Source: Microbacteriaceae bacterium
GTDB taxonomy: Bacteria; Actinomycetota; Actinomycetes; Actinomycetales; Microbacteriaceae
DNA length: 64,000 nucleotides
Direction: 5' to 3'
Assembly: GCA_009780695.1 (NCBI GenBank)
Contig: WQZN01000003.1
Span: 298,245-362,244, forward strand
Below, piece by piece: positions 51,802 through 60,628 of the stretch. The notes under the pieces were generated by a model. It worked only from the letters and a program-made list of their open reading frames with translations, searched no databases and was not told the DNA's origin. Made by a program: the position numbers and the translations under genes. Within the stretch, counting starts at the first letter, position 1, and every line of letters starts with the position of its first letter.

Positions 51802-52713
51802 ATGCGCAAACCGTCACCCCTTCCCGACACCCTCGCCGCTGCGCCGTTCACGGTTCAGAAGGCGGCCGAGGCGGGCGTCTCGGCGGCCCGCCTGCGGGCA
51901 TCGGATCTGATCAACCCGTTCCGCGGTGTGCGCGTGCCGTTGTCTCTCCTTCGCGAAGCCGATGACGATCAGCGGTTCGTGCTGCTGCTCGACGCATACC
52001 AGGCGAAGCTCCCGCGCGGATGGTTCTTCAGCGGCCCGACCGCCGCGCGGATTCTCGGCGTGCCCCTGCCGAAGCGCCTGGAGAGACCCGAGGTGCACGT
52101 CACCGCCCCAGGGGCCTTCGCCCCGCGCGGCGGATTCCTCATCGGGCATACCGCGGACGCGGCGACGACGACGCGGATGTTCGGCCGGCGCATCCGGGTT
52201 CCGGCTGAGCTGCGGTGCGAGCTGGCATCCGTCTTGGACCTCGACGAGCTGATCACCGCGGGGGATCGGCTTCTCTCCGACAAGCCGATCCTGCTGACGA
52301 CACGAGGGCACCTCGAGGCGGCGGTTGCAGCGCACGGATCGCGTCGCGGGGCGCGGCGATTGCGTGCGGCGCTGCCGGAGCTGCGTGAGGATGTCTGGTC
52401 GCCGCGCGAGACGTGGACGCGGCTCATCCTCCTCCGCGCGGGGTTCCCCGAGCCGGAGCGCAATCACCGCATCCATGGGCCCGACGGGCGCCTGATCGCG
52501 ATCGGCGACCTCGTCTACCCGAAGCTCAAGATCGTCATCGAGTACGAAGGGGAGCGCTGGCACCGAGATCGCTGGTCGGGCGTCGACGTCGACCGCTACA
52601 ACGCGCTGAACGCAGCGGGGTGGCTCGTGGTCCGGATCCGGAAGCAGCACAGCGCGGCCGACGTCGTCCGCATGGTCGGTGCAGCCCTGCGCGCGCGGGG
52701 GCAGCAGGTCTGA
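51802..52713 (+). CDS. DUF559 endonuclease-like protein with AbiEi-like N-terminus
   Basis: 303 residues from ATG 51802. The N-terminal part (LAAAPFTVQKAAEAGVSAARLRASD ... FRGVRVP) is a winged-helix of the AbiEi/type IV antitoxin kind. The C-terminal DUF559 (Vsr-like) domain has GDLVYPKLKIVIEYEGERWHRD, a PD-(D/E)xK-type core with Asp and Glu-Tyr-Glu, then NALNAAGWLVVRIRK. This architecture is common and multi-copy in Microbacteriaceae. Function unproven; no AbiEii toxin is adjacent. Confidence 0.82.
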   Translation: MRKPSPLPDTLAAAPFTVQKAAEAGVSAARLRASDLINPFRGVRVPLSLLREADDDQRFVLLLDAYQAKLPRGWFFSGPTAARILGVPLPKRLERPEVHVTAPGAFAPRGGFLIGHTADAATTTRMFGRRIRVPAELRCELASVLDLDELITAGDRLLSDKPILLTTRGHLEAAVAAHGSRRGARRLRAALPELREDVWSPRETWTRLILLRAGFPEPERNHRIHGPDGRLIAIGDLVYPKLKIVIEYEGERWHRDRWSGVDVDRYNALNAAGWLVVRIRKQHSAADVVRMVGAALRARGQQV

Positions 52714-52792
52714 TGGTGTCGCATCGAGATGTTCCAGGATGCTGCTTCGCCGGCCGTGCAGCCGCAACACGGCACTTCTCGGCGGCGAAACG

Positions 52793-53464
52793 TCACGCGA
52801 CGGGGGAGTGCGCCCCCGGCAAGAGGCGTTCGAGCAACTCCAGCGAGCGGCGCACGTCGATCGTCTCGGGGGCGAGCAGCCACTGCACCTGCAGGCCGTC
52901 AGATGCCGCGGCCACGAGCGCGGCGGCGTCCATGGGGTCGACGTCGGCGGCGATCCGGCCCGCCGCCTGGGCCTCGCGCACGCGTTGTGCCATGCCCTCG
53001 CGCACGTGGGCGAAGCGCTCGCGGATGAACTCCTCGGAGACGGGGTGGTCCTCCTGCAGGGCATCGGTCGTGAGCGTCGCGTAGAGGCGCACGAGCCCGG
53101 GGATCGTGCGGTTGCGATCGGCGCTCTCCATCATCAGCTCGACGGCCCCGCGGGTGTCGGGCGGGGGAGCGGCGGCGGATGCCTCGGCGCCGGCGCGCGC
53201 GACATCCTCGCGCCCGCTCGCCCCCGCGAGCTCGTGCGCACGGTAGACCTCGACGAGCAGCTCATCGCGCGACGCGAAATAGTGCCGCAGCGTCGCGTGC
53301 GAGACGCCGATCGCCTCGCCGAGCGACCGCAGTGAGGTGCCGTCGACTCCGCGGCTCGCGAACTGCGCGATGGCGCTCTCGATGATCTGGCGGCGGCGTG
53401 CGACGCCCTTCGCGTACGGTCCGCGGGGGGAGACATCCGGCTCGTCGGTCATCATCCGCCTCAT
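52793..53464 (-). CDS. TetR-family regulator
   Basis: 223 residues (219 from the fifth-codon Met). N-terminal HTH: RRQIIESAIAQFASRGVDGTSLRSLGEAIGVSHATLRHYFASRDELLVEVY. The C-terminal ligand domain contains an Ala/Pro loop. It is divergent from the sugar isomerase/oxidoreductase pair, which it probably controls. The spacer has a TACTAT -10-like box. Confidence 0.9.
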   Translation of the reverse strand: MRRMMTDEPDVSPRGPYAKGVARRRQIIESAIAQFASRGVDGTSLRSLGEAIGVSHATLRHYFASRDELLVEVYRAHELAGASGREDVARAGAEASAAAPPPDTRGAVELMMESADRNRTIPGLVRLYATLTTDALQEDHPVSEEFIRERFAHVREGMAQRVREAQAAGRIAADVDPMDAAALVAAASDGLQVQWLLAPETIDVRRSLELLERLLPGAHSPVA

Positions 53465-53533
53465 TTTCTTCCACTGTAAGGGTTTCAGGCTACTATCGAC
53501 TCACCGCAGACGTCTTCTACAAAGGAGTGAACT

Positions 53534-54346
53534 ATGTCGTCCCCCTCCGTCCAGCTGTACTCGGTGCGCGACGCCGTCGACGAGAACATCGATGCCGCCA
53601 TCGCCCGCCTCGCGGAGATCGGCTTCACCAAGGCCGAGCCCTACGCCTTCCACCAGCGCACCGCCGACCTCAAGCGCGCCCTGACCGCTGCGGGCATCGC
53701 GGCCCCGTCCGGTCACGCCTCGGTGATCGACAACGAGGCCCCCGAGGTCGTGTTCGACGCCGCGGCCGAGCTCGGCATCCACACGGTGATCGACCCCTTC
53801 ATTCCGACCGACCGCTGGCAGACCGCCGACGACGTGGCGAAGATCGCCGCGCGCGTCAACGAGCTCTCGGCCCAGGCGCAGGAGCGCGGCCTCGAGTTCG
53901 GCTACCACAACCACCAGTGGGAGTTCACGAACAAGGTCGACGGCCGTACGGTCTTCGAGCTGTTCGCCGAGCAGCTCGACCCGGCCGTCGTGCTCGAGGT
54001 CGACACCTTCTGGGCGACCGTCGGCGGCGCCGACGCCCCCGCCGTGCTGCGCGCCCTGGGCGACCGCGTGCGCGCGATCCACGTCAAGGACGGCCTGATC
54101 GACGACGCGATCCGCAATGTGCTGCCCTCGAGCGAGAGCGCGCTCATCGTGCCCGAGGCGCTCAAGCGCGCCTTCGAGAACCAGAAGCCGGCCGGCCAGG
54201 GCGACGTCGACGTGAAGGCGATCCTCGCCGCCGCGCCGCAGGCGCTGCGCGTGGTCGAGTTCGACGCGTACGCCGGGGATGTATTCGAGGGCATCGCCGC
54301 CTCGTTCGCCTGGCTCGCCGAGAACGACACCGAGGCCGCCGCGTGA
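53534..54346 (+). CDS. Sugar phosphate isomerase/epimerase (xylose isomerase-like TIM barrel)
   Basis: 270 residues with AAAGGAG before ATG 53534. AP_endonuc_2-type barrel: SVQLYSVRDAVDENIDAAI, metal ligands in YHNHQWEF, EVDTFWA and HVKDG, terminal VVEFDAY. IolE/inosose-dehydratase-like. Its TGA overlaps the next GTG, so it works with the Gfo/Idh/MocA oxidoreductase in sugar or inositol-type catabolism; the exact substrate is unknown. Confidence 0.88.
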   Translation: MSSPSVQLYSVRDAVDENIDAAIARLAEIGFTKAEPYAFHQRTADLKRALTAAGIAAPSGHASVIDNEAPEVVFDAAAELGIHTVIDPFIPTDRWQTADDVAKIAARVNELSAQAQERGLEFGYHNHQWEFTNKVDGRTVFELFAEQLDPAVVLEVDTFWATVGGADAPAVLRALGDRVRAIHVKDGLIDDAIRNVLPSSESALIVPEALKRAFENQKPAGQGDVDVKAILAAAPQALRVVEFDAYAGDVFEGIAASFAWLAENDTEAAA

Positions 54347-55446
54347 GCGCAGCGGGCCGCACCGGCATCGGCTTCATCGGCGCCGGCAACATCTCGTCGC
54401 AGTACCTGAAGAACCTCACCGCCTTCGAAGAGGTCGAGGTGCGGATGATCGCCGACATCGACCTGGACCGCGCGGCCGCCCAGGCCGCCGAGTTCGGCGT
54501 CGCGGCCTCCGGCACGGTCGACGAGCTGCTGGCACGCGACGACATCGAGCTGGTGGTGAACCTCACCATCCCGGCGGCGCACACCGAGGTCGGCCACCAG
54601 ATCATCGCCGCGGGCAAGCACGTGTGGAGCGAGAAGCCGGTCGCCCTCGACCACGCGTCGGCGAAGGGCCTGCTCGATGCCGCTGCCGCCGCGGGCCTGC
54701 GGGTCGGCTGCGCACCGGACACGGTGCTCGGCGCCGGCATCCAGACGGCGCTGCGTGCGATCGCGCGCGGCGACATCGGCGAGCCGCTGACGGCGGCGAC
54801 GACGTTCCAGACGCCGGGGCCGGAGTCGTGGCATCCGAACCCCGACTTCCTGTTCGCGACCGGCGCGGGCCCCCTGTTCGACATGGGCCCGTACTACGCG
54901 ACGACGCTCGTGCACGTCTTCGGCTCGGCGACGCGCGTTCAGGCGGTGTCGTCGAAGTCGCAGGATGTCCGCACGATCGGCTCGGGGCCGCGCGCCGGCC
55001 AGACCTTCCCGGTCGAGGTGCCCACGCACCACGCCGCGCTGATCGAGTTCGAGGGCGGCCGTTCGGCGCAGTCGTCGTTCTCGTTCCAGCACGCGCTGCC
55101 GCGCATGGGCCAGGTCGAGATCAACGGCACCGAGGGCACCATCTCGCTGCCCGACCCGAACAACTTCGACGGCGAGAGCCTGCTGTACCGCTACGGCCAG
55201 CAGGAGCCGACCCGCATCGAGGCCGTCGGCGCCTCCTTCGGGCGCGGCACGGGCATCGTCGAGCTGCTGCGCTCGATCCGTGCCGGGGTGCCCGAGCGCG
55301 CCTCGGGGGCGCTCGCATCGCACGTGCTCGACATCCTGCTCGGCATCCGCGACGCGGCCGCGAGCGGCCAGGCCGTCGAGATCACGTCGAAGGTCGACAA
55401 GATCGCGCCGCTGCTCGAGGGCTTCGACCCGTCGGTCGCGCAGTAG
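54343..55446 (+). CDS. Gfo/Idh/MocA-family oxidoreductase
   Basis: 367 residues from GTG 54343 (GTGA overlap). NAD(P) motif GFIGAGNIS, EKPVALD with the conserved Lys, and a C-terminal beta-sheet domain including DMGPYYATTLVHVFG. Catalyses oxidation of a sugar or polyol. A strong terminator follows at 55459. Confidence 0.9.
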   Translation: MSAAGRTGIGFIGAGNISSQYLKNLTAFEEVEVRMIADIDLDRAAAQAAEFGVAASGTVDELLARDDIELVVNLTIPAAHTEVGHQIIAAGKHVWSEKPVALDHASAKGLLDAAAAAGLRVGCAPDTVLGAGIQTALRAIARGDIGEPLTAATTFQTPGPESWHPNPDFLFATGAGPLFDMGPYYATTLVHVFGSATRVQAVSSKSQDVRTIGSGPRAGQTFPVEVPTHHAALIEFEGGRSAQSSFSFQHALPRMGQVEINGTEGTISLPDPNNFDGESLLYRYGQQEPTRIEAVGASFGRGTGIVELLRSIRAGVPERASGALASHVLDILLGIRDAAASGQAVEITSKVDKIAPLLEGFDPSVAQ

Positions 55447-55458
55447 AGGACGACGTAT

Positions 55459-55502
55459 GAGGGGCGGATGCCCGGGCCGACGAGCCCGGGCATCCGCCCC
55501 TC
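55459..55502 (+). terminator. Strong terminator hairpin
   Basis: Perfect 19-bp arms (GAGGGGCGGATGCCCGGGC and complement), 6-nt loop. It lies 13 bp after the oxidoreductase stop. Confidence 0.85.
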
Positions 55503-55566
55503 TCGCGTGTGTCGCGACGCGCGCCTTCCGCGACCTGGGGCACACGCTCACACTCGTACAGGCTGA

Positions 55567-55616
55567 GGGGTGCGGAAAAGGGGTTCCCGCGAACGGAAAC
55601 CCCTTTTCTGCACCCC
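55567..55616 (-). terminator. Hairpin after cysE
   Basis: 23-bp arms 55567-55589 and 55594-55616, two mismatches, CGAA tetraloop, with AAAAGGGG/CCCCTTTT core. It lies 30 bp past the cysE stop. Confidence 0.75.
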
Positions 55617-55645
55617 CGCCGTGGTGAGAACCCCGCGACTGGCGC

Positions 55646-56182
55646 CTAGACGTGCTCGTTGCGATTGACCGCGGGGATGCCGACGAGCACCGAGTGCTCG
55701 GGGAAGTCCTTGGTCACGACGGCGTTCACCCCGACCTGGCTGTGCGCCCCGATCGAGATGTCGCCGATGATCTTCGCGCCGGCGCCGATGACGACGTCGT
55801 CCCCGATGGTCGGGTGGCGCTTGTCGTTCTTCCCGCGGCGGTTCCCGCCGAGAGTCACGCCGTGGTAGATCAGCACGTCGTCGCCGACGATGGCCGTCTC
55901 GCCGATCACGATGCCCATGCCGTGGTCGATGACGAGACGGCGGCCCAGCGTCGCACCGGGGTGGATCTCCACCCCGGTGATCGAGCGCGAGAGCTGTGAG
56001 AGCAGGCGCGCGGGCAGCTTCATGCCCGGCGCCCGCCACCACTTGTGGGCGACGCGGTGCGCCCAGACAGCGTGCATGCCGGAATAGGCGAGCACGATCT
56101 CCAGGGAGTTGCGCGCCGCGGGGTCGCGATGGCGCACCGCGGCGATGTCTTCGCGCAGGGCGCGAAGGGGATGGACCGGCAC
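55646..56182 (-). CDS. cysE: Serine O-acetyltransferase
   Basis: 178 residues from GTG 56182. Left-handed beta-helix with hexapeptide repeats ([23 protein letters not shown] ... [14 protein letters not shown]) and the catalytic His/Asp in DHGMG. It makes O-acetylserine. This is the short form, lacking the long N-terminal helical domain of the E. coli enzyme. Directly downstream of cysK with no gap. Confidence 0.95.
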   Translation of the reverse strand: MPVHPLRALREDIAAVRHRDPAARNSLEIVLAYSGMHAVWAHRVAHKWWRAPGMKLPARLLSQLSRSITGVEIHPGATLGRRLVIDHGMGIVIGETAIVGDDVLIYHGVTLGGNRRGKNDKRHPTIGDDVVIGAGAKIIGDISIGAHSQVGVNAVVTKDFPEHSVLVGIPAVNRNEHV

Positions 56183-57127
56183 TTACGCGTCGACCTCGGC
56201 GAGGTGCTTGAAGAGCACGGTCGAGAGGTAGCGCTCGCCCGTGTCCGGGACGATCGCGACGATGTTCTTGCCCGCGAACTCGGGGCGCTTCGCCAGCTGG
56301 ACGGCGGCGAAGACCGCGGCGCCCGACGAGATGCCCGCGAAGACGCCCTCTTCGGCGGCGAGGCGGCGCGCGGTGGCGATCGCGTCGTCGCTCGGAACGG
56401 GGAAGACCTCGTCGTAGAGCTCGGTGTCGAGCACCTCGGGCACGAAGCCCGCGCCGATGCCCTGGATCTTGTGCGGGGCGTGGGCGCCGCCGCGCAGCAC
56501 CTCGGTCTCGGCCGGCTCGACGGCCACGATGTGCAGGTTCGGGTTCTGCTCCTTGAGGAAGCGGCCCGCACCCGTGATGGTGCCGCCCGTGCCGATGCCC
56601 GCGACGAACACGTCGACGTTGCCGCCGGTCGACGCCCAGATCTCGGGGCCGGTCGTGTTGTAGTGGATGGCCGGGTTGGCCGTGTTCTCGAACTGGCGGG
56701 CCCAGATGGCGCCCTCTGTGTTCGCGACGATCTCCTGCACCTTGGCGATCGAGGACTTGATGCCCTCGGCGCCCGGGGTGAGCACGAGCTCGGCGCCGAA
56801 CGCGCGCAGCACGAGGCGGCGCTCCTGGCTCATGGTGTCGGGCATGACGAGGATCGTCTTGTAGCCGCGGGCCGCGCCGACCATGGCGAGGCCGATGCCG
56901 GTGTTGCCGCTCGTCGCCTCGACGATCGTGCCGCCGGCCTGCAATGCGCCGTCGGCCTCCGCGGCGTCGATGATCGCGACCGCGATGCGGTCCTTCACGC
57001 TCGAGGCGGGGTTGAAGTACTCGAGCTTCGCGAGCACAGTGGCAGCCGCGTCGTCGGTGACGCGGTTGAGCTTGACGAGGGGCGTTCCGCCCACCGCCTT
57101 GGTGATGTCAGAAAAAGTCTCGGCCAT
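56183..57127 (-). CDS. cysK: Cysteine synthase A
   Basis: 314 residues from ATG 57127. PLP Lys in SSVKDRIA (near 43), TSGNTGIGLA substrate loop, GTGGTITG phosphate loop, and C-terminal ISSGAA. It condenses O-acetylserine with sulfide. Operon cysK-cysE, which can form the cysteine synthase complex. Confidence 0.96.
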   Translation of the reverse strand: MAETFSDITKAVGGTPLVKLNRVTDDAAATVLAKLEYFNPASSVKDRIAVAIIDAAEADGALQAGGTIVEATSGNTGIGLAMVGAARGYKTILVMPDTMSQERRLVLRAFGAELVLTPGAEGIKSSIAKVQEIVANTEGAIWARQFENTANPAIHYNTTGPEIWASTGGNVDVFVAGIGTGGTITGAGRFLKEQNPNLHIVAVEPAETEVLRGGAHAPHKIQGIGAGFVPEVLDTELYDEVFPVPSDDAIATARRLAAEEGVFAGISSGAAVFAAVQLAKRPEFAGKNIVAIVPDTGERYLSTVLFKHLAEVDA

Positions 57128-57154
57128 GGGGGAAAGCCTATTGTTGGGAAGGCC

Positions 57155-58033
57155 ATGAATTCCTCCCCCATTACGGTTCGAGACGCGTTGACGACGATCG
57201 GAGGCCGGCTGGCGGCGGCGGGGGTGCCGAGTCCCGATGTCGACGCCGCCCTGCTCATCGGCTTCGTGCTGGGGGTGTCGCGCGGGCGCGTGCAGGCCAT
57301 GGCGATCACGGATGCCCCGCTCGAGGCATCCGCCGCGCAGCAGCTCGACGCGCTCGCCGAGCGCCGCGCGGCGCGTGAGCCGCTGCAGCACATCACGGGC
57401 ACGGCGGCCTTCCGGCGCCTCGAGCTCGCCGTAGGGCCGGGTGTGTTCGTGCCGCGCCCCGAGACCGAGCACGTCGCGCAGTTCGCGATCGACGCGCTGA
57501 GCGGGTCGGCCTCGCCCGAGCCGATCGCGGTCGATCTGGGGTCGGGCAGCGGGGCGATCGCGCTGTCGCTCGCGGTCGAGGTGCCGCATGCGCGCGTCTG
57601 GGGCGTCGAGAAGTCGGCGGATGCCCTGCCGTGGACCCGTCGCAACTTCGCCTCGTCCGGCGCCGCGAACGCGACCCTCGTCGAGGGCGACCTGGCCGAC
57701 CCCGCGCTGCTCGCCGAGCTGGACGGCACCGTCGACGTCGTCATCTCGAACCCGCCGTACGTGCCGGATGCCGCGATTCCCCGCGACCCCGAGGTGCGGC
57801 TCTTCGACCCGGCGATGGCGCTCTACGGCGGCCCCGACGGCCTCGACCTGGTCCGCGCGCTCTCGCGCACGGCGCTGCGCCTCGCGCGCCCGGGCGCGCT
57901 GCTCGTCATCGAGCACGGCGAGCTGCAGGGGCAGGCGATCAGGGAGCTCCTCACCTCCGACGGCTGGCGCGCGGCATCCACGCACCCCGATCTCACCGGC
58001 CGCGACCGCGCGACCACCGCGCTGCGCCCCTGA
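57155..58033 (+). CDS. prmC: Release factor N5-glutamine methyltransferase
   Basis: 292 residues from ATG 57155. A helical N-domain is followed by a Rossmann SAM domain (DLGSGSGAIALSLA) with the diagnostic NPPYV near residue 198. It methylates the GGQ glutamine of RF1/RF2. It is divergent from cysK and separated from prfA by about 5.5 kb. Confidence 0.95.
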   Translation: MNSSPITVRDALTTIGGRLAAAGVPSPDVDAALLIGFVLGVSRGRVQAMAITDAPLEASAAQQLDALAERRAAREPLQHITGTAAFRRLELAVGPGVFVPRPETEHVAQFAIDALSGSASPEPIAVDLGSGSGAIALSLAVEVPHARVWGVEKSADALPWTRRNFASSGAANATLVEGDLADPALLAELDGTVDVVISNPPYVPDAAIPRDPEVRLFDPAMALYGGPDGLDLVRALSRTALRLARPGALLVIEHGELQGQAIRELLTSDGWRAASTHPDLTGRDRATTALRP

Positions 58034-58078
58034 CCCGCCGCAGAGACACAGGGCTGCGCCGATAGACTGCACGGCGTC

Positions 58079-58891
58079 ATGCCGACCATCTACGACTGCT
58101 CTCAGCCCGACGAGCTGCTCACCGGAACCCGACTCGCCCGCCAGGCGCTCGGCCGGGGCGAGCTCGCCGTGATCCCCACCGACACCGTCTACGGTGTCGC
58201 CGCCGACGCGTTCAACGCCGCCGCCGTGCAGCGCCTGCTCGACGCGAAGGGCCGCGGCCGCCAGCAGCCGCCGCCCGTCCTCATCGGCGCCCTCGACGCG
58301 CTCGACGCCCTCGCGGCCGAGGTGCCGGTCGAGGCGCGCCAGCTCGCGCACGCGTTCTGGCCGGGCGGCCTCACGATGGTGCTCAAGGCGCAGCCCTCGC
58401 TCGTCTGGGACCTCGGCGAGACGCACGGCACCGTCGCCCTGCGCATGCCGAACCAGAAGCTCGCCCTCGAGCTCTTGGGGGAGACCGGGCCGCTCGCCGT
58501 CTCGAGCGCCAACAAGACCGGTCTGCCCGCCGCCAAGACCGCGGCCGATGCGGCCGACATGCTCGGCGAGTCGATCGCGGTGTACCTGGATGCCGGCCCC
58601 GCCGGCGCCGACTATGCGGACCGGGCCGACTCCGGCGCGAGCGAGTCGTCGACCATCGTCGATCTGACCGGGATCGACGAGGGTGCAGGGGTGCGCATCC
58701 TGCGACAGGGTGTGATCTCCGTCGAGCAGCTGCGCGCCGTCATCGGCGACGTGCTGAAGACGGACGAGCAGACCGCCGAGCAGACCGCCGACGTCGAGGC
58801 GGCTGTCGAGACCGGCGCCGCTGACGAGGCCGTTGCCGAGGATGCGGCCGCCGAGGACCCCGCGAAGGCCGGGGAGCCTGACGCCGGATGA
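58079..58891 (+). CDS. L-threonylcarbamoyladenylate synthase
   Basis: 270 residues. YrdC/Sua5 fold: PTDTVYGVAADA, KGRGRQQPPPVLIG, WPGGLTMVL and SSANKTG. First step of tRNA t6A modification. A low-complexity acidic tail (about 228-270, Glu/Ala/Thr-rich) is not part of the fold. It overlaps the next gene by four bases. Confidence 0.94.
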   Translation: MPTIYDCSQPDELLTGTRLARQALGRGELAVIPTDTVYGVAADAFNAAAVQRLLDAKGRGRQQPPPVLIGALDALDALAAEVPVEARQLAHAFWPGGLTMVLKAQPSLVWDLGETHGTVALRMPNQKLALELLGETGPLAVSSANKTGLPAAKTAADAADMLGESIAVYLDAGPAGADYADRADSGASESSTIVDLTGIDEGAGVRILRQGVISVEQLRAVIGDVLKTDEQTAEQTADVEAAVETGAADEAVAEDAAAEDPAKAGEPDAG

Positions 58892-60045
58892 CCCTCCTCG
58901 CGCTGCTCGGCCTGTTCACCGCGCTCGTGACCTTCGGGCTGTCGTGGGCGGTCTACCGGGTCGCGCTGCGCTTCAAGCTGTACCCCGCGATCCGTGCACG
59001 CGACGTGCACACGCGTCCGACCCCGCGTCTCGGCGGCGTCGCGATGTTCCTCGGCGTGATCATCGCGTTCGGCGCCGCGTGGCAGTTCTCCAGCCACTTC
59101 CCGCTGCTGAACGTGGTCTTCAACGATCCGAAGCCGGTGCTCGGCATCCTGGGCGGCGCCCTGCTGATCGTGATCATCGGCGTCGTCGACGACATCGTCG
59201 ACCTCGACTGGATGACCAAGCTCGCAGGCCAGTTCGTCGCCTCGGGCCTCGTGGCCTGGTCGGGTGTGCAGATCCTGTCGCTGCCGATCGGCGGGCTGAC
59301 CGTGTGGTCGCCGCTGACATCCGTCATCCTCACGGTGATCGTGATGGTGCTCACGATGAACGCGATCAACTTCATCGACGGGCTGGACGGCCTCGTGGTG
59401 GGCGTCGCCCTCATCGCGAACTGCGTGTTCCTGATCTACACGTACTCGATCACGGTGCGCACGAGCCCGCTCAACTATTTCTCGCTCGCGTCGGTGATCA
59501 CGGCGATCCTCATCGGGGCGTGCGCGGGCTTCCTCCCGCTCAACTGGCACCCCGCGAAGATGTTCATGGGGGATGCCGGCGCGCTTCTCGTCGGCCTGCT
59601 CATGTCCGCGAGCGCCGTGGCGGTGACCGGCCAGTTCGACCCCTCCACGCTGCAGAACGTCGTCGGCCGCACGCACCTGCTCTCCGCGTTCCTGCCGATC
59701 GTGCTGCCGCTCGCGGTGCTCATCGTGCCGTTCCTCGACTTCGGCCTCGCTGTCGTGCGCCGCATGAACGAGGGCCGTTCGCCGTTCGCAGCCGACCGCA
59801 AGCACCTGCACCACCGGCTGCTCGACATGGGGCACTCGCACTTCCACGCCGTGCTGATCTTCTACTCGTGGACGGCCGTGATCTCGATCGGCATGCTGCT
59901 GTTCTCCTTCACCCCGATCGTGCCCGACTGGGTCGCGATCGCCTTCGTCGCGGTCGGTCTGCTGGCGTGCGCGGTCGTGACCCTCGCCCCGCTCGGCAGC
60001 AGGCGCGACGCCCGCAACCGCACCACCAGAGAGGCCCGCCCATGA
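58888..60045 (+). CDS. WecA/MraY-like undecaprenyl-phosphate sugar-1-phosphate transferase
   Basis: 385 residues, about 11 membrane helices. DVHTRPTPRLGG (near 35), NAINFIDGLDGL (near 160), MGDAGALLVG and the HLHHRLLDMGH loop are the PNPT-family signatures, WecA type rather than MraY. It initiates a lipid-linked glycan (GlcNAc-1-P is likely). It overlaps both neighbours by four bases. Confidence 0.93.
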   Translation: MTLLALLGLFTALVTFGLSWAVYRVALRFKLYPAIRARDVHTRPTPRLGGVAMFLGVIIAFGAAWQFSSHFPLLNVVFNDPKPVLGILGGALLIVIIGVVDDIVDLDWMTKLAGQFVASGLVAWSGVQILSLPIGGLTVWSPLTSVILTVIVMVLTMNAINFIDGLDGLVVGVALIANCVFLIYTYSITVRTSPLNYFSLASVITAILIGACAGFLPLNWHPAKMFMGDAGALLVGLLMSASAVAVTGQFDPSTLQNVVGRTHLLSAFLPIVLPLAVLIVPFLDFGLAVVRRMNEGRSPFAADRKHLHHRLLDMGHSHFHAVLIFYSWTAVISIGMLLFSFTPIVPDWVAIAFVAVGLLACAVVTLAPLGSRRDARNRTTREARP

Positions 60046-60482
60046 CCAGAAGCCGCCCGATCCTCACCCCGGCGCAGGTGATGCAGCGCGCGATGCGGTG
60101 GGACTTCGTCGCTGCGGCCGTGGTGGCCGTGGGCGCGGCCGTGATCGGCTGGTTCGTCGCCGCGTGGACGGGCGCGCTCAGCGGGCTGATCGGCGGCGCG
60201 ATCGTCGCGGCCCTGACCGCCATCACGGCGACCGCGGTGCGGATCTCAGGTCGACGGGCATCCGGCCCCGAGAACGCGATCCCCTTCATCGTCGTCATCA
60301 CGACCAGCTGGCTGCTCAAGCTGATCGTCTTCGTCGGGCTCGTCCTGACGCTGAGCCATCAGTCGTGGGTGCAGCCGACCGTGCTCTTCCTCGCGATCAT
60401 CGTCGGCATCGTCGCCTCGCTGATGGTCGAGATCCTCGTCATCGTGCGCAGCCGCGTGCTCTACGTGCCCGACGGCGAGTGA
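60042..60482 (+). CDS. AtpI-like membrane protein
   Basis: 146 residues, four hydrophobic segments (about 23-42, 44-65, 85-105, 112-135). Its position just before atpB, and its topology, match the poorly conserved AtpI/UncI subunit that assists c-ring assembly. Sequence similarity alone is weak. Confidence 0.8.
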   Translation: MTRSRPILTPAQVMQRAMRWDFVAAAVVAVGAAVIGWFVAAWTGALSGLIGGAIVAALTAITATAVRISGRRASGPENAIPFIVVITTSWLLKLIVFVGLVLTLSHQSWVQPTVLFLAIIVGIVASLMVEILVIVRSRVLYVPDGE

Positions 60483-60628
60483 GTCGAGGGCGGCTTCTAC
60501 CGGCCGTCGAAATTTTGTCGGCACATTGCTGGTCAGGTAGGGTAAGAGCGATCACACCGCGCCCGCGCAACCTCGCGGTGCGCTTTCCGTGAGCAGAAAG
60601 ACTCCATCGGAATCAGTATCGATTTCCG

